Shown: positions 1-13,200 of the stretch, in pieces
Numbering within the stretch: position 1 is the first letter of the stretch
Layout of the letters: every line of letters starts with the position of its first letter
Source of the DNA: Apostichopus californicus
Taxonomy: Eukaryota; Echinodermata; Holothuroidea; Aspidochirotida; Stichopodidae
Reading direction: 5' to 3'
Assembly (NCBI GenBank): GCA_020650975.1
Contig: JAIPMN010005478.1
Coordinates: 4,744 to 37,208 of the forward strand
DNA length: 32,465 bases
The notes under the pieces: model-generated
What the model saw: only the letters and a program-made list of their open reading frames with translations
Databases searched by the model: none
Told to the model about the DNA's origin: nothing
Translations under genes and position numbers: made by a program

Positions 1-866
1 CTTTGTACCCTCCTCCACCCTGTCTTGCTATACTCTGCTATATCAAATGCTATGAGTCTTTGTACCCTCCTCCACCCTGTCTTGCTATACCACTGCTATA
101 TCAACTGCTATGAGTCTTTGTACCCTCCTCCACCCTGTCTTGCTATACTCTGCTATATCAAATGCTATAAGTCTTTGTACCCTCCTCCACCCTGTCTTGC
201 TATACCACTGCTATATCAACTGCTATGAGTCTTTGCACCCTCCTCCACCCTGTCTTGCTATACCACTGCTATATCAAATGCTATGAGTCTTTGCACCCTC
301 CTCCACCCTGTCTTGCTATACCACTGCTATATCAAATGCTATGAGTCTTTGTACCCTCCTCCACCCTGTCTTGCTATACTCTGCTATATCAACTGCTATG
401 AGTCTTTGTACCCTCCTCCACCCTGTCTTGCTATACCACTGCTATATCAAATGCTATGAGTCTTTGCACCCTCCTCCACCCTGTCTTGCTATACTCTGCT
501 ATATCAAATGCTATAAGTCTTTGTACCCTCCTCCACCCTGTCTTGCTATACCACTGCTATATCAAATGCTATGAGTCTTTGCACCCTCCTCCACCCTGTC
601 TTGCTATACTCTGCTATATCAAATGCTATAAGTCTTTGTACCCTCCTCCACCCTGTCTTGCTATACCACTGCTATATCAAATGCTATGAGTCTTTGCACC
701 CTCCTCCACCCTGTCTTGCTATACTCTGCTATATCAAATGCTATAAGTCTTTGCACCCTCCTCCACCCTGTCTTGCTATACCACTGCTATATCAACTGCT
801 ATGAGTCTTTGCACCCTCCTCCACCCTGTCTTGCTATACCACTGCAAGTGGTATATCAACTGCTAT
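1..866. repeat. 57/58-bp tandem array, about 15 units
   Basis: The unit contains ctttgtaccctcctccaccc and tgctatatcaa. Two unit types differ by tactctgcta versus taccactgcta (57 and 58 bp) and often alternate, giving a 115-bp higher-order period. The array continues beyond the left edge of the window. Open frames of 60-77 codons seen here come from the repeat having no stop in one frame and are not genes. It ends near 866 with an irregular copy (ccactgcaagtggtatatcaa). Confidence 0.97.
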
Positions 867-1182
867 AGTCTAAGTTGTGTACTGTGAGGATGAAAGTGAA
901 GACATATTGCATTTGGTCAGTCACATGTTTTGAACTTTTGATTATGGCATATAGTCTGGTTGTTTTCAGCAGTCTGTCTCCTAGATTGTTTCAGTTGTGA
1001 GAACCTGTTGATCTAGTTGCATTCTCAGGCAAGGTCCTCCGGGAAATGATGGCCGGGTAATGTGGAAAGCCATCACAAGCATTCAATAAGTTTTAATTGT
1101 GACTTTGCTGCATCATGAGCTGAGAAGTTATGTAGCGTAATTTTGTTCTTACTTTCTTTGCGAACGTTTAACTCTTTTTCAG
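867..1182. other. Intron sequence upstream of exon 1
   Basis: Unique-looking AT-rich sequence between the array and exon 1. No gene or clear repeat seen. Confidence 0.6.
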
Positions 1183-1258
1183 GAACTCAAAAACCAAAAA
1201 GGGTACAAAAAAGAAGAGAAAGAAGAATGAAGATGCTGACCTTGATGACAACACTGTG
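1183..1258 (+). CDS. AHI1: AHI1 exon 1 of window (Lys-rich N-terminal segment)
   Basis: A pyrimidine-rich stretch ending ctctttttcag precedes the exon and GTAAAT follows it. After one base completing a codon, 25 codons encode a basic stretch ([13 protein letters not shown]) ending in DLDDNTV. It ends in phase 0, which fits exon 2. It is short and low-complexity, so it rests mainly on the splice sites and phase. Confidence 0.8.
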
Positions 1259-4200
1259 GTAAATCTTGCCTAAGTTATTAACTGTAGAATATTAATATTA
1301 CAAACTTGACTAGGCCATATATGCTAACGGCTGTAAAACTGTTGTAGATCCATGCTAACGGCTGGTGTTCACGCTTATCTCCTTTTGGTATTAGAGGCCT
1401 TCACAAGGGGTACAAACCTAACTGGCCCAAACATTTCCATCCCAGCAGGATCTTCCCTTAGAGAGAAGCCAATTCCAGATTATGTTAGCATTCTAACCGT
1501 ATTTAGTTATCAAAATAAAATAAAACTGTTAGCAAACTGCTTATCCACTAGAGAGCCTGTGTAGGAAAATGTGTAAAAATAAGTTGGCCTGACGTTTCGA
1601 TCCTAGCAGGATCTTCTTCAGAGGCTAAATGACAAGTAACAGTAACAGATGGGACAAAAACACGCACAGAATACAGACAGGTTAATGAGCATGGTGAACA
1701 CAAAGAGATAGATGTAAGGGGATTAGTAGACAAGGGATGGAGAGAAGAAAGAAAGAAACCAACAAGGGAAGAGGAGAGGTAGGAGACAAACAGTGGAGGG
1801 ACAAAGAGAGGATTAAGAGAAGGGGGTTGGGAATCAACTGGAGAAGGACAAAGACAGAAAGGTGTGGAGAAAAAGGGGTGGAAGAGAGCTATTAGAAGAG
1901 GAGTGATGGGGGGGGGGGAAACAAGGGGAGAAGGAGGGGGACAGAAGAAAAGTTAGTCCATTTAGTTATCACAGAACTGTTAATGCCTTTAACTTATGAT
2001 ATAATATTAGAAAACAAATATATATATAGATATATTAATTCGTCGTCATTTAAGAGGTCAATGATGTTGTTTATTTTTCAGTTGGAATCTTTGAGAAAAA
2101 GTGCAGAGTTAGTGAAGAATGCAGACGATTCTGTGTTGTTAGCCAACACGTATAACGAACAAGACAGTCCAAGATTCAGCAAGAATGAAACCAATGCCCG
2201 CAGGCGGAAGCTCCCTCCAAAGAAGGGGAACGAGAACATGGGGTACGTGGATGACGAAGAGGAAAACATGTCACAGGGAGTAGATGATGAGGACGAGACG
2301 AGACCAACCTCAAAGGGGAAGAAGGTGAAGAAAAAGAAGAAACCGAGTATGAACCGTGAGGAGGCGGTTGATGAGTAAGTCTTTTGATTGTAAATGTCTG
2401 TTCCACAGAAGAGAGAAAGAGAACTGATGAAGCAGGTATTTTCCTGGGTCCACAGAGACAGGAGGGGGGATATACCTGAAAGGACTCAATGGTTGTAAAA
2501 TATAAATAGAGAGAGAGAAATTACTGCAAACATTTTAGTTTGCAGTACTGTTGTTAATAATGATTGAAGTATGTCCGTTATCCTTGGAAATGATAGGATG
2601 TTTTTACATCCAGTACCAGGATGAAGCTGGTTAATCTGATGTTGGATAGATGGCTACAATGAGTGGTTAACCAGACCGAGTGGATAAAGGCGGTGACAGT
2701 AGAGGCAACAAAACCTAACACCTAGAAGGAAGAATCCACAGTGTTTTCATCTGAAATGGTCTTCCAAATTGTAACATAAAATCTAAAATGTGTTTGAACT
2801 GTATATTGGATAGCCACCCGATGTAAAGTCTTGCACGTGCACATGTGGCTGCTTATAGTTGTAAAGGAAGAATTGGCCAGGCTAATAATATAAATCAGTT
2901 TGGTTTTTAAATACTTCTTAACTATCCCTCCAAAACAGAAGCAAAGGACCACTGTCCCTCTCTGAGCTGGAACAAACCCCGCAGAAGCAAAAGAGGAAGA
3001 AGAAGAAAGTGAACAAAAGTGAAGAAGATGGAGAAACCAAGGAGGAGAATGAGGTGGATGGAGGAGGAGGAGGAGAAGAAGAGGAACGACCAGAAGAAGC
3101 AATCAGAAAGAAGAAAAAGAAGAGGAAAAAAGGTAAAAATGAGGTTTCAGCATTGGTATGAATAATTCACCATGGTTACCACTAAAAATACAGGAATTGA
3201 AGATGTTTATAGTGAAAACGATAACATTAGGCTTTGTTCATTGTGAGTTCTACGTACATTTGGCTAATCTGGCTAGAGAACGGTTGAGCTTCATAACTAA
3301 CTGTTCAGTTTGAAAATGCGTCCAAGATTTTACAAATGTGATAAAATGATGAAATCAAGGCACCAAATACCCCTTAAAAAAATGTTAGGCGACAGTCCTC
3401 AGTAGTTCTGCTGCATTACAGTATTTTGTAATTAGGCAAACACACTTAAGCATTTTTTTGGCAAAAAACCAGAAGCAACTTTTTTTCCCTGACCGCATGT
3501 ACCGTGTACCATAGGTGCTAAAATAACCCCTTACAGTAACTGAACTCCTTAACCGCAACCAAATAAAGCAAGTCTGATTTCCAGTGACAAGCGCGACAAA
3601 GTCAATGGGACTGTAGTGCTTGATTTCTCCCACATGTAGTTAAGTCAACGGAGAAGCGCCATTGACTTACTGTGTATAATCGTTTGAAACAACGTTCGAA
3701 CGGTAGGATGACCTCGCAGATGGTAATCATTGAAAACTTAAAGCAAATGTTCAGGATTGTTTTATTTTTCATATCAGATTATATATTTCGATATCAGATT
3801 ACGGAATTACGAACATTTTTTTTCAGTACGATCTACTTTTTACTTATTTACGCTGGAGTTGCACAACACTAATAATCGTTATAACACCAGTTTAAAAAGC
3901 TGTCCCTAACTTTTCATTTCGTAGCCAATGGCTGCTATTTTTCCCCTTCTGTAGTCTGTACAGCACTGCCATTTACTGTGTTGTGGCGGGATTGCAATAT
4001 TGCGACTCATCGTTATAAACAAACAGCGCCCCATATATGTATTACAGTGTTCTTTATTTGCTCCATTAATCTTTACTGTGAACATTAAGTCGTTCATTTA
4101 CATCTTTGATTGTATTGGCCAAGAAGTTGGTGATCATGCATAACACTAAATCATACATTAGGCCAGTTCCACAAATATTTTGAAATAATCGGCATCGGCC

Positions 4201-7200
4201 CGATTGTCACAGGGACTAATCGGTAATCTGTAATAACCAATTATCATGTAATCGTCCGAACACTAACAAGAACATCCCAAGTTGAGAGAATGAGAGGGGG
4301 GGGGGGGACTTTGAAAGAACAATTCAGATGTTAATATTAATGAGTGAATTTTATCTTCAGCCTCTACTGATGAATCAGCCGGACCCTCACCTCCAGTTGA
4401 TGATGGCAGGATATTCTGTGTGACAATTCATCGGAGTGACCGACTCAAAACGGACCTCTATGTACGTCACCCTCTGGTGAGGGTGCACATTGTTGATATG
4501 AGCACCGGTGCAGCCGTCAAGAAGTCCTCAAAGTAAGTCCACCCTCGGCAGTCCTGTCTGTGAAAAGGATTACGAAATTGAGATGATTAATTATCATTGT
4601 TTCATGATGAGAGGCTTTACCCTGTATCCCGAGGTAGGGTAACGTTCACAGATCTTATCCCAAGGGGATAGATGATGTACAATATTATGATTAGAGGCTT
4701 TACCCTGTATCCTGAGGTAGGGTAAGGTTCACAGATCGTATCCCAGGGGAATAGATGATGTACAATATTATGATGAGAGGCTTTACCCTGTATCCTGAGG
4801 TAGGGTAAGGTTCACAGATCTTAACCCAGGGGGATAGATGATGTGCAATATTATGATGAGAGGCTTTACCCTGTATCCCGAGGTAGGGTAAGGTTCACAG
4901 ATCTTATCCCAGGGGAATAGATGATGTGCAATATTATGATGAGAGGCTTTACCCTGTATCCCGAGGTTGGGTAAGGTTCACAGATCTTAACCCATGTGGA
5001 TAGATGATGTACAATATTATAATGAGAGGCTTTACCCTGTATCCTGAGGTAGGGGAAGGTTCACAGATCTTATCCCAGGGGGATAGATGATGTGTTATGT
5101 CATGATGAGAGGCTTTACCCTGTATCCCTAGGTAGGGTAAGGTTCACAGATCTTATCCCAGGGGGATGGATGATGTGCAATATTATAAAAAGCTTGCAAA
5201 TCACAGCTTTTAGACTTATAAATAAAAGTACTTCAAATGATCAATAAACATGTGAAGGTACAAGCTTTCCAATCAAGTACTGCCTACAAGTATACAGTCT
5301 AAATTCCAGCTCCTACCCATTCCTACAAATATTTAAAGGCATAATGTTTAAATAATTGGTTCACATTTTCTATATGATGAAGTGTTGAATTTTGGTAAAT
5401 ATTTGGCGATATCAGGTATTGAGATTCCTTACCGGATCTTCCAGAATAAAAGGAAAAGAGTTTAAAAATAGTCGTTGAATCATTAACTTCATTTCTTCAA
5501 CAGAGAAAGGCCTGTGACATCTTTCTTTGAAAACCATAACGAAAATGTTGATTTTATCATGCCGGTGTTGACTCAACCATTTGATTTCAAGCAACGGAAG
5601 TAAGTTACTATTTTAAGCGATCCCCATCCTTCCTAGAAGTGATCCTGACCTCATTATGATTCGGAATATCAATAGTTACTGGCTAGAAGTGATCCGACCT
5701 CATTATGGATGGGAATATTAATAGTTACTGGCTAGAAGTGATCCCGACCCCAGTGTGGATCGGAATATCGATAGTTACTGGCTAGAAGTGATCCGACCTC
5801 ATTATGGATGGGAATATCAATAGTTACTGGCTAGAAGTGATCCCCACCTCATTATGTATGGGAATATCAATAGTTACTGGCTAGAAGTGATCCCGACCTA
5901 ATGGATCGGAATATCAATAGTTACTGGGTAGAAGTGATCCCGACCCCAGTGTGGATTGGAATATAAATAGTTACTGGCTAGAAGTGATCCCGACCCCAGT
6001 GTGGATTGCAATATCGATAATTACTGGCTAGAAGTGATCGCGACCTCATTATGGATCAGAATACCAATAGTTACTTGCTAGAAGTGTTGGAAAATATTAA
6101 CATATATCGTCTTGTTATGACAGAGATGTCCGACAATCTTTGCATTAATTGCGACATTTATATGTGTTGTTTTGCAACATACATCAGTAGAACTAACTGG
6201 ACTGCATCTTGCGTTTGAGAGTAGTTAAGTACCTTTATCAGTGCTGTATGAAAGTATATATAGATAAGTGTTTAACAATAGTTTAATATTTGTTATACTT
6301 TAAGTAATCAGTTGTTAGATGACTAAGGTGTTGTACCTGTTAATCTTTTTTATTCCTATTAATACATTCTTTTGTGACTTTCACAATGTATTAAATTCAC
6401 CATAATATTTTCTGTCAAAAGTCTGTGTGACCATAGAGGGTATCCTTGCCGATGCATGCTTGGGGCAACATTAGCTCAAGAAGAAGTCGTCAAAAAGTAG
6501 TATTGATATCACAGCTGTCTCAGTGTTTGTCACACAAGGTAGATTTGTGAATAATAAATGTCTCCAATTTCCATCTCTGCATAAGTGAGGCTCACGAATG
6601 ACAAATTGGTCAACATTGTGATTTATGAAGATCAGTCAATATTAATGGTAATTTGTTTTATGCAAATGGCTGTGGAAATTATGAAACATTGTAAGACCAA
6701 AACAGAAATGTTCCTACCAAGATTGATTTAAAGATTTATATTTAAATATTGTAAAATTGAAAAATTTTGTATATAATTGCTACAGTTGAACGATTTGTAT
6801 TTGTTTTGTTAAGTGCATTGAACATTGGGATTTTGCTCTATATAAGCACGGGTGTAATAATAATAATAATTATGGAAGTAGTCTTCTTATAACTCCTGTG
6901 ATATATAATCATTGAACGTTTGAAGAGAGCAGATTCATTGCTTTCATTTACCTATCTGGTCTCATTCATGCACAGGTCTCTAATTCCTAAGTGGGAGGAG
7001 CAGCTCGTATTTAATGAAAGCTTTCTCCATCTGGTCTCAACCAGTGAAAATGCTCCAAAAATTATATTATTCTTTGAGGTAAGCACAATGCTATCTTTAG
7101 TTTTAGTTTTTTTTTTTCACTTGTCATTTAGCCTCTGAAGAAGATCCTGCTAGGATTGAAACATCAGACAAACTTACTTTTACACATTATTATTTTTTTA

Positions 7201-10200
7201 TTTTTTTTTTTGTGGGGGGTTGGTGTATTTTACATCAATTTAATAAGATTGTTATCAGCTGGTGTTTAGACTTTTTACATTCTTATAAACATTCTCAGAA
7301 AAGAAGGAATAGTCGAGGAGCAATTGCCTACCAGGCATGGGGTCGAGGGACCTGCCTTAGGGTCCAAGGGTTGAAGACCCTGGAAGCTTAGTGCTTTCTA
7401 GCCCTTTCGGAAGCAGCCAAAATACTTGAAATTCACACTATTTTTTCTGAGCACTTTTTCATAAATGATTAAATACTTTGCAATAACCTAGATGACTGTT
7501 AGTAAGGCTACAGTGTAAAGAACAGACAATGAAGGGAAAAAATCATCTTACACTTCAAAGTCAAAGTTACGTACCTGTAGGCTATTCATTTTGTTTTCTT
7601 TAATCTTTGTCAGATCTTAGATTTTGTTAGTATGAACGTGATTAACTTGAATCCGAAGATGCTCAGGGAAGACGGAGCGTGGCATCGAATCGCCTGGGGC
7701 TTCTTAAAGGTAACAATTTGTACATCATTTTTTTTTTCATTTTTTATTCAGTTATGTATATTTTTTAGCGATATGTTATGTGAACTAAATGTATGTATTT
7801 TGTATGTATTTTAGATCCTCCTGCAAGCAGGAACTCCCGAAGAAGCCTCATTGGCTTATCAAAGCCGCAAGCTGACCGAAGTCAGTCTCTTACATTCAAA
7901 TTTAACGTCCATGATTATGAATTGTCAATTGTCAACAACTCTGTAACTGGACGACATTCATTAATTTTGGAGCGACTCGAACTCAGGACCTTATGATTGA
8001 AAGCCACCGGCGTTAACCACTGAGCTAACACTCCTAAATGCCTTCCACGAAGAATAATTGTGACTATATTGGACACTATGAAAATGGAGAACGTCAACGA
8101 CATTATTGACGTGAGAGAGGGAAATAAATGATGAAAAATATATTAAATTAAGAAGAATTATGTATTGTTATTTAACATTAATAATACTTTTGATTCTCTT
8201 TGTCCTCTCTTGTTTCCAGCTTATAGGATCTAATGGTGAACCTAACGCAGAGAAGAAGGTTCGACTGCAGCTATTCCATCCACCGTTTGCATTTAAAGCG
8301 AAGCCTAACCAAGTAGATGTAAGTTTAATAAAGATAGCCACAGTTGCTTGATTTCATTGCAGCTTACTAAAATGGACATCGTTATGGTTAATGATAAGAA
8401 GATTTATATCAAGTATAATGTTTTGTAAAATTAAATGTAAAATTTAAGGACTTTCCACTTGTTGAGTGGTTGCACACAGGAATCAATGCCACACGAATTC
8501 ATACATGCCTTCCTAACCCCTCCCTCGCCTTTCCACCAACCTTTCTCCCCTCCCATTTTCCTCTCCTCCCTCTCCCCTTTCTCCTCACCAACTTTCTTTC
8601 TTTTTTCCCTCCTGTTCCCCTCTTTTTGCCTCTCCCTTCACCCCTCCTTCCCCTCTCTACGTTTAAACATACCCTTGACTTCCTGTAATAACTTGTAACT
8701 TCCTTCAACTATTATTTCACCCATTCCTTTACACCAGGAGATGGTCATATCATGCATGAGGTCATGTGCTATCCTTTCTCCAAACAGTTATCACCATCCT
8801 GTAAGGTTGATGATTTGTCATATTTTAATATCACATATTTTCTTTAGGTTTACCAGTGGTGGCTGAACTGTCCTAGACAGGCTTACCCATCCACTCTCTA
8901 CGTGACCGTTAAACCGATGCAACCGCCCGAGAATGTTGAGCCGAGCAGTAGATCTCTGTATGCAATACAAAAGGTGGGTCCTGCTATACACGTTACTAAG
9001 AGTTAACCATTTAGGTGACAGCCTTTTCTACCCTGTCATGTGCCACCTATGAATATTCATTGGTCTGTTAGCTGCTTCAAACATTAAAGACCAATCACAT
9101 GCGCAGTTGGCCCCCCAACCCTATCGAGAAATGCACGACCAAGCTTTAGCATTGTGACTAAATACTCGCTGTATGCAATTTTTTAAGTAAATGTTCAAGT
9201 TACAGTTTAACATTTGCTCATCGGTAAAAGATAAACCATGTAGTCTTTTTCTTCCGGGGATTTCCATTTGAGAGCCTCAAAAGTGAAGCATGATCATGCA
9301 CCACATATTATGGATTTAACATTGTCAAGAATGAGAGATATGGAATACTGATTTATCAATACATTAATATCCTATTTAATGTTGCCCAAAACTGACATGT
9401 TATAAGTTGTTCCTTAAAATTCTTTTTTCCTCTGAGCATTTATTTGTTTTTATTTTGGGGGACTCTCACCGTGCCCCCCGCCCCCTCCCCACCCCAATGT
9501 TGATGTTATCATGAACTAAGTTGTTTTTGCTTTGATTGCCAACAGGAGCAGGGTTTAATGACCTACAAGGAGTTGAAGAGCACTATAGAACTAGGTCTCA
9601 AATCTGCTACACCTGTGTAAGTTTATTCATCTCTTTATTGTCATGTGTCTGAAATGAAAAGTAATATTTTAACAAACAGGTTTATTAGGTAGCATGGAAC
9701 AAAACAGGGAGGAAAGGAGTTTCTCCTTGGTTACAATATTTGACTCTCCTTGGAAGTTAGTGTATTAGTAGTGGAAATTGGAATTGGCTGTCCGACTTTA
9801 ATATTATCCCTGAAGGATGGGCTGTGTGGCAAAGGTAGAAAGGGTTGGGAGATTGGGTAAGCTAAGGTAGGGGCCTTAAAGGGTGGAGGAGGTGAGTAAA
9901 GGTTTTATGTTAAACTCATTAACATATACTTTTAGTGTTGTGGATATTACTATTGAGCTTATAAGTTTGTCATTAATTTAAAACATTCTAATGTATAGAA
10001 GAACACCATGTACCATAGGGTGATGTTGTAAAGTTTATCGATGGCCATTTTCTTTGGGCTTTATTCGGGGTCACTCTGCTCTCAAAGTTCTCTATGATGC
10101 AGAATATGGTGTACACAGAAGAATCTTAATTCAATCTTTCTATTAAGATTTGCAATATCTGTCTTACTGTAGACACCAGGTGATACCTACGACCTGGTCC

Positions 10201-13200
10201 AGATTACGGGGTCAGATGTGCAGAGTACCAAACAAACCAACTCTATCCATTGCTGGGGACAGAAAAGGCTGTTATGTACTGAGATTCTCACCGAATGGAA
10301 GGTAAGTTGATTGTACTTTATAGCAGCCATGTTCTCTAATTTGCACTTTTTCATATCTCTGATGGGTTGTTAGAGGGAAAAAGACAAGTCCTCATCAGTG
10401 ATATTAATCTAGTTAAAGGAGGTTTAATTCTTGAATTGAAGTATTTGCATATTCATAATTCTTGTACAATTTAACTCACCAGCATATTAACTCTTCCAAA
10501 GTTCCATTTTTGATAAAAAGAGGACAAAATGGTCTGGGTTTGAATCATTTGATCCAGAGCTTATTTGAACCAGAGATCCTTATGAACTTGCAGTACTAAT
10601 ATGAGAATTGCCCAGACAAAGAAAAATGCATAAGAAAGGACAGGAGTGAGTTAAGTGTTTGCCAACTTGTTATATTTGGTTGAGGGAAGCAGCTGGAAGG
10701 ATTTCCTTATAGGTTCAAGTGGAACTATATTTGGATGTGTTTGGTGAGGAACTGTGGACAAAGTGCCAAAAATGCAAGTTGCTGTGTAATGCAGATACTA
10801 GATAAGGGTGTAAGGTCACTCTTGTTAAGAGTTCAAAGACATAAATTAGAAAAAAAAGTCCTGTTTACTTCCAAGGATGTAGGAGATTTATAAAACCACT
10901 GAGCTGACGATAGTGTGTTGTCAGCCATCCTTGTAACAGCCTGCTGAGAATGCAGACTGTTCAACGATCACACCTTCGTTCATCCGGTCTGAGCAAGAAT
11001 AATGAACATTGCAACGTGTCTTCTTCAGTTCTACTCTTGTCCTACTTGTCCTCCTATTTTCCTATTGTCCTTCTATTTTCCTACTTTGCTTTAGTATGTC
11101 TCATCTTCAGTCCTACGATTGTCCTATTATTCATAAGGTTGTGCCTACGAATGTAACAATCATATGATTTGAAGGGCTGCGGTACAACAGGTGGAGCATA
11201 GTGTCTTCTACCGTCATATAATTATCGTTAACAATTAATTATTTGTATTTTCTGTTTGTCCTGATAGAGCTTTAGCTTGTGGCTGTAAAGACAAAGATGG
11301 ATACCCTATTGTACTTTATGAGGTAAGTCCATCTGCTTCATATCAGATCTATAGACAGGGATGTAAGCCTTACAGATCTCTCATGCTATTCCCTATTGTA
11401 CTTTATGAGGTAAGTCCATCTGCTTCATATCAGATCTATAGACAGGGATGTAAGCCTTACAGATTTCTCATGCTATACCCTATTGTACTTTATGAGGTAA
11501 GTCCATCTGCTTCATATCAGATCTATAGACAGGGATGTAAGCCTTACAGATATCTCATGCTATTCACTATTGTACTTTATGAGGTAAGTCAATCTGCTTC
11601 ATATCAGATCTATAGACAGGGATGTAAGCCTTACAGATTTCTCATGCTATTCCCTATTGTACTTTATGAGGTAAGTCCATCTGCTACATATCAGATCTAT
11701 AGCCAGGGATGTAAGCCTTACAGATTTCTCATGCTATTCCCTATTGTACTTTATGAGGTAAGTCCATCTGCTTCATATCAGATCTATAGCCAGGGATGTA
11801 AGCCTTACAGATTTCTCATGCTATTCACTATTGTACTTTATGAGGTAAGTCCATCTGCTACATATCAGATCTATAGCCAGGGATGTAAGCCTTACAGATT
11901 TCTCATGCTATTCCCTATTGTACTTTATGAGGTAAGTCTATCTGCTTCATATCAGATCTTTAGACAGGGATGTAAGCCTTACAGATTTCTCATGCTATTC
12001 CCTATTGTACTTTATGAGGTAAGTCCATCTGCTTCATATCAGATCTTTAGACAGGGATGTAAGCCTTACAGATTTCTCATGCTATTCCCTATTGTACTTT
12101 ATGAGGTAAGTCCATCTGCTACATATCAGATCTATAGACAGGGATGTAAGCCTTACAGATGTCTCATGCTATTCCCTATTGTACTTTATGAGGTAAGTCC
12201 ATCTGCTTCATATCAGATCTATAGACAGGGATGTAAGCCTTACAGATTTCTCATGCTATTCCCTATTGTACTTTATGAGGTAAGTCCATCTGCTACATAT
12301 CAGATCTTTAGACAGGGATGTAAGCCTTACAGATCTCTTATGAATGCTATTCCCTATTGTACTTTATGAGGTAAGTCCATCTGCTTCATATCAGATCTGT
12401 AGACAGGGATGTAAGCCTTACAGATCTCTCATGAATGCTATACCCTATTGTACTTTATGAGGTAAGTCCATCTGCTTCATATCAGATCTATAGACAGGGA
12501 TGTAAGCCTTACAGATTTCTCATGCTATTCCCTATTGTACTTTATGAGGTAAGTCCATCTGCTTCATATCAGATCTGTAGACAGGGATGTAAGCCTTACA
12601 GATATCTCATGCTATTTGGTGGTAACGTTATCATCGTTCGTGAATGCATCATTCAAAATTAATTGATCTTTTTATCGTGAAATATATAAATTTATGAATT
12701 TTAAAAGGAAACATGAGACCTGGTAATATGCCAGTGAATTAGTTGGTGTTCATATTTTGTGACACAGTTATTGAGGTACGTGAGTTGTTTTTCTCATGAA
12801 AAAAACGAGGGTTTGAACGGTTTCGGTTTATAGTAGCTGTTATACATCTTTACATTCAAGCAACAATGTTACCATTTAGCATAGCATCTTCCTGTTACCT
12901 TTGCCCCTAATTACATGATCGACTCAAACTTATTTAATTTTTGTTGAAGGAGACTTATCTTTGTCAGGCTATTGTAAGATAACTGGCAACAACCTTATTT
13001 TGAGAGTAAGAAACAAGATATTAAGATGAGCTGTTTGCTGTAGTAGAATATCTTAGGCTTTTACGTGTATTGTTACATAACCTCGCCTGGACATGATGTA
13101 ATAAAGTAACACACACATACCAACCACAGCCAAGTAGTGATCCTTATCACATTTTATTTTGTTATTAGATTCCGTCGGGAAGATTTAAGAGTCAATTTCC

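Noticed and set aside
1-866. CRISPR-like array
   Set aside because: Units are contiguous with no unique spacers, and the window is eukaryotic.
1-868. Overlapping open frames of 60-77 codons rich in proline, leucine and cysteine
   Set aside because: They restart every 115 bp with the tandem repeat and have no domain.
1548-1733. Minus-strand frame containing [13 protein letters not shown]
   Set aside because: This is the translation of the hammerhead-like repeat and its flank. The conserved block is explained better by RNA pairing than by protein coding.
8459-8708. Open frames on both strands of a pyrimidine tract
   Set aside because: Low-complexity sequence inside intron 8 without any motif.
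11383-12369. A 328-codon open frame that could be annotated as a separate repetitive protein
   Set aside because: It is the read-through of AHI1 exon 12 into a stop-free 87-bp array, in the exon's own frame. There is no sign of an independent gene start.
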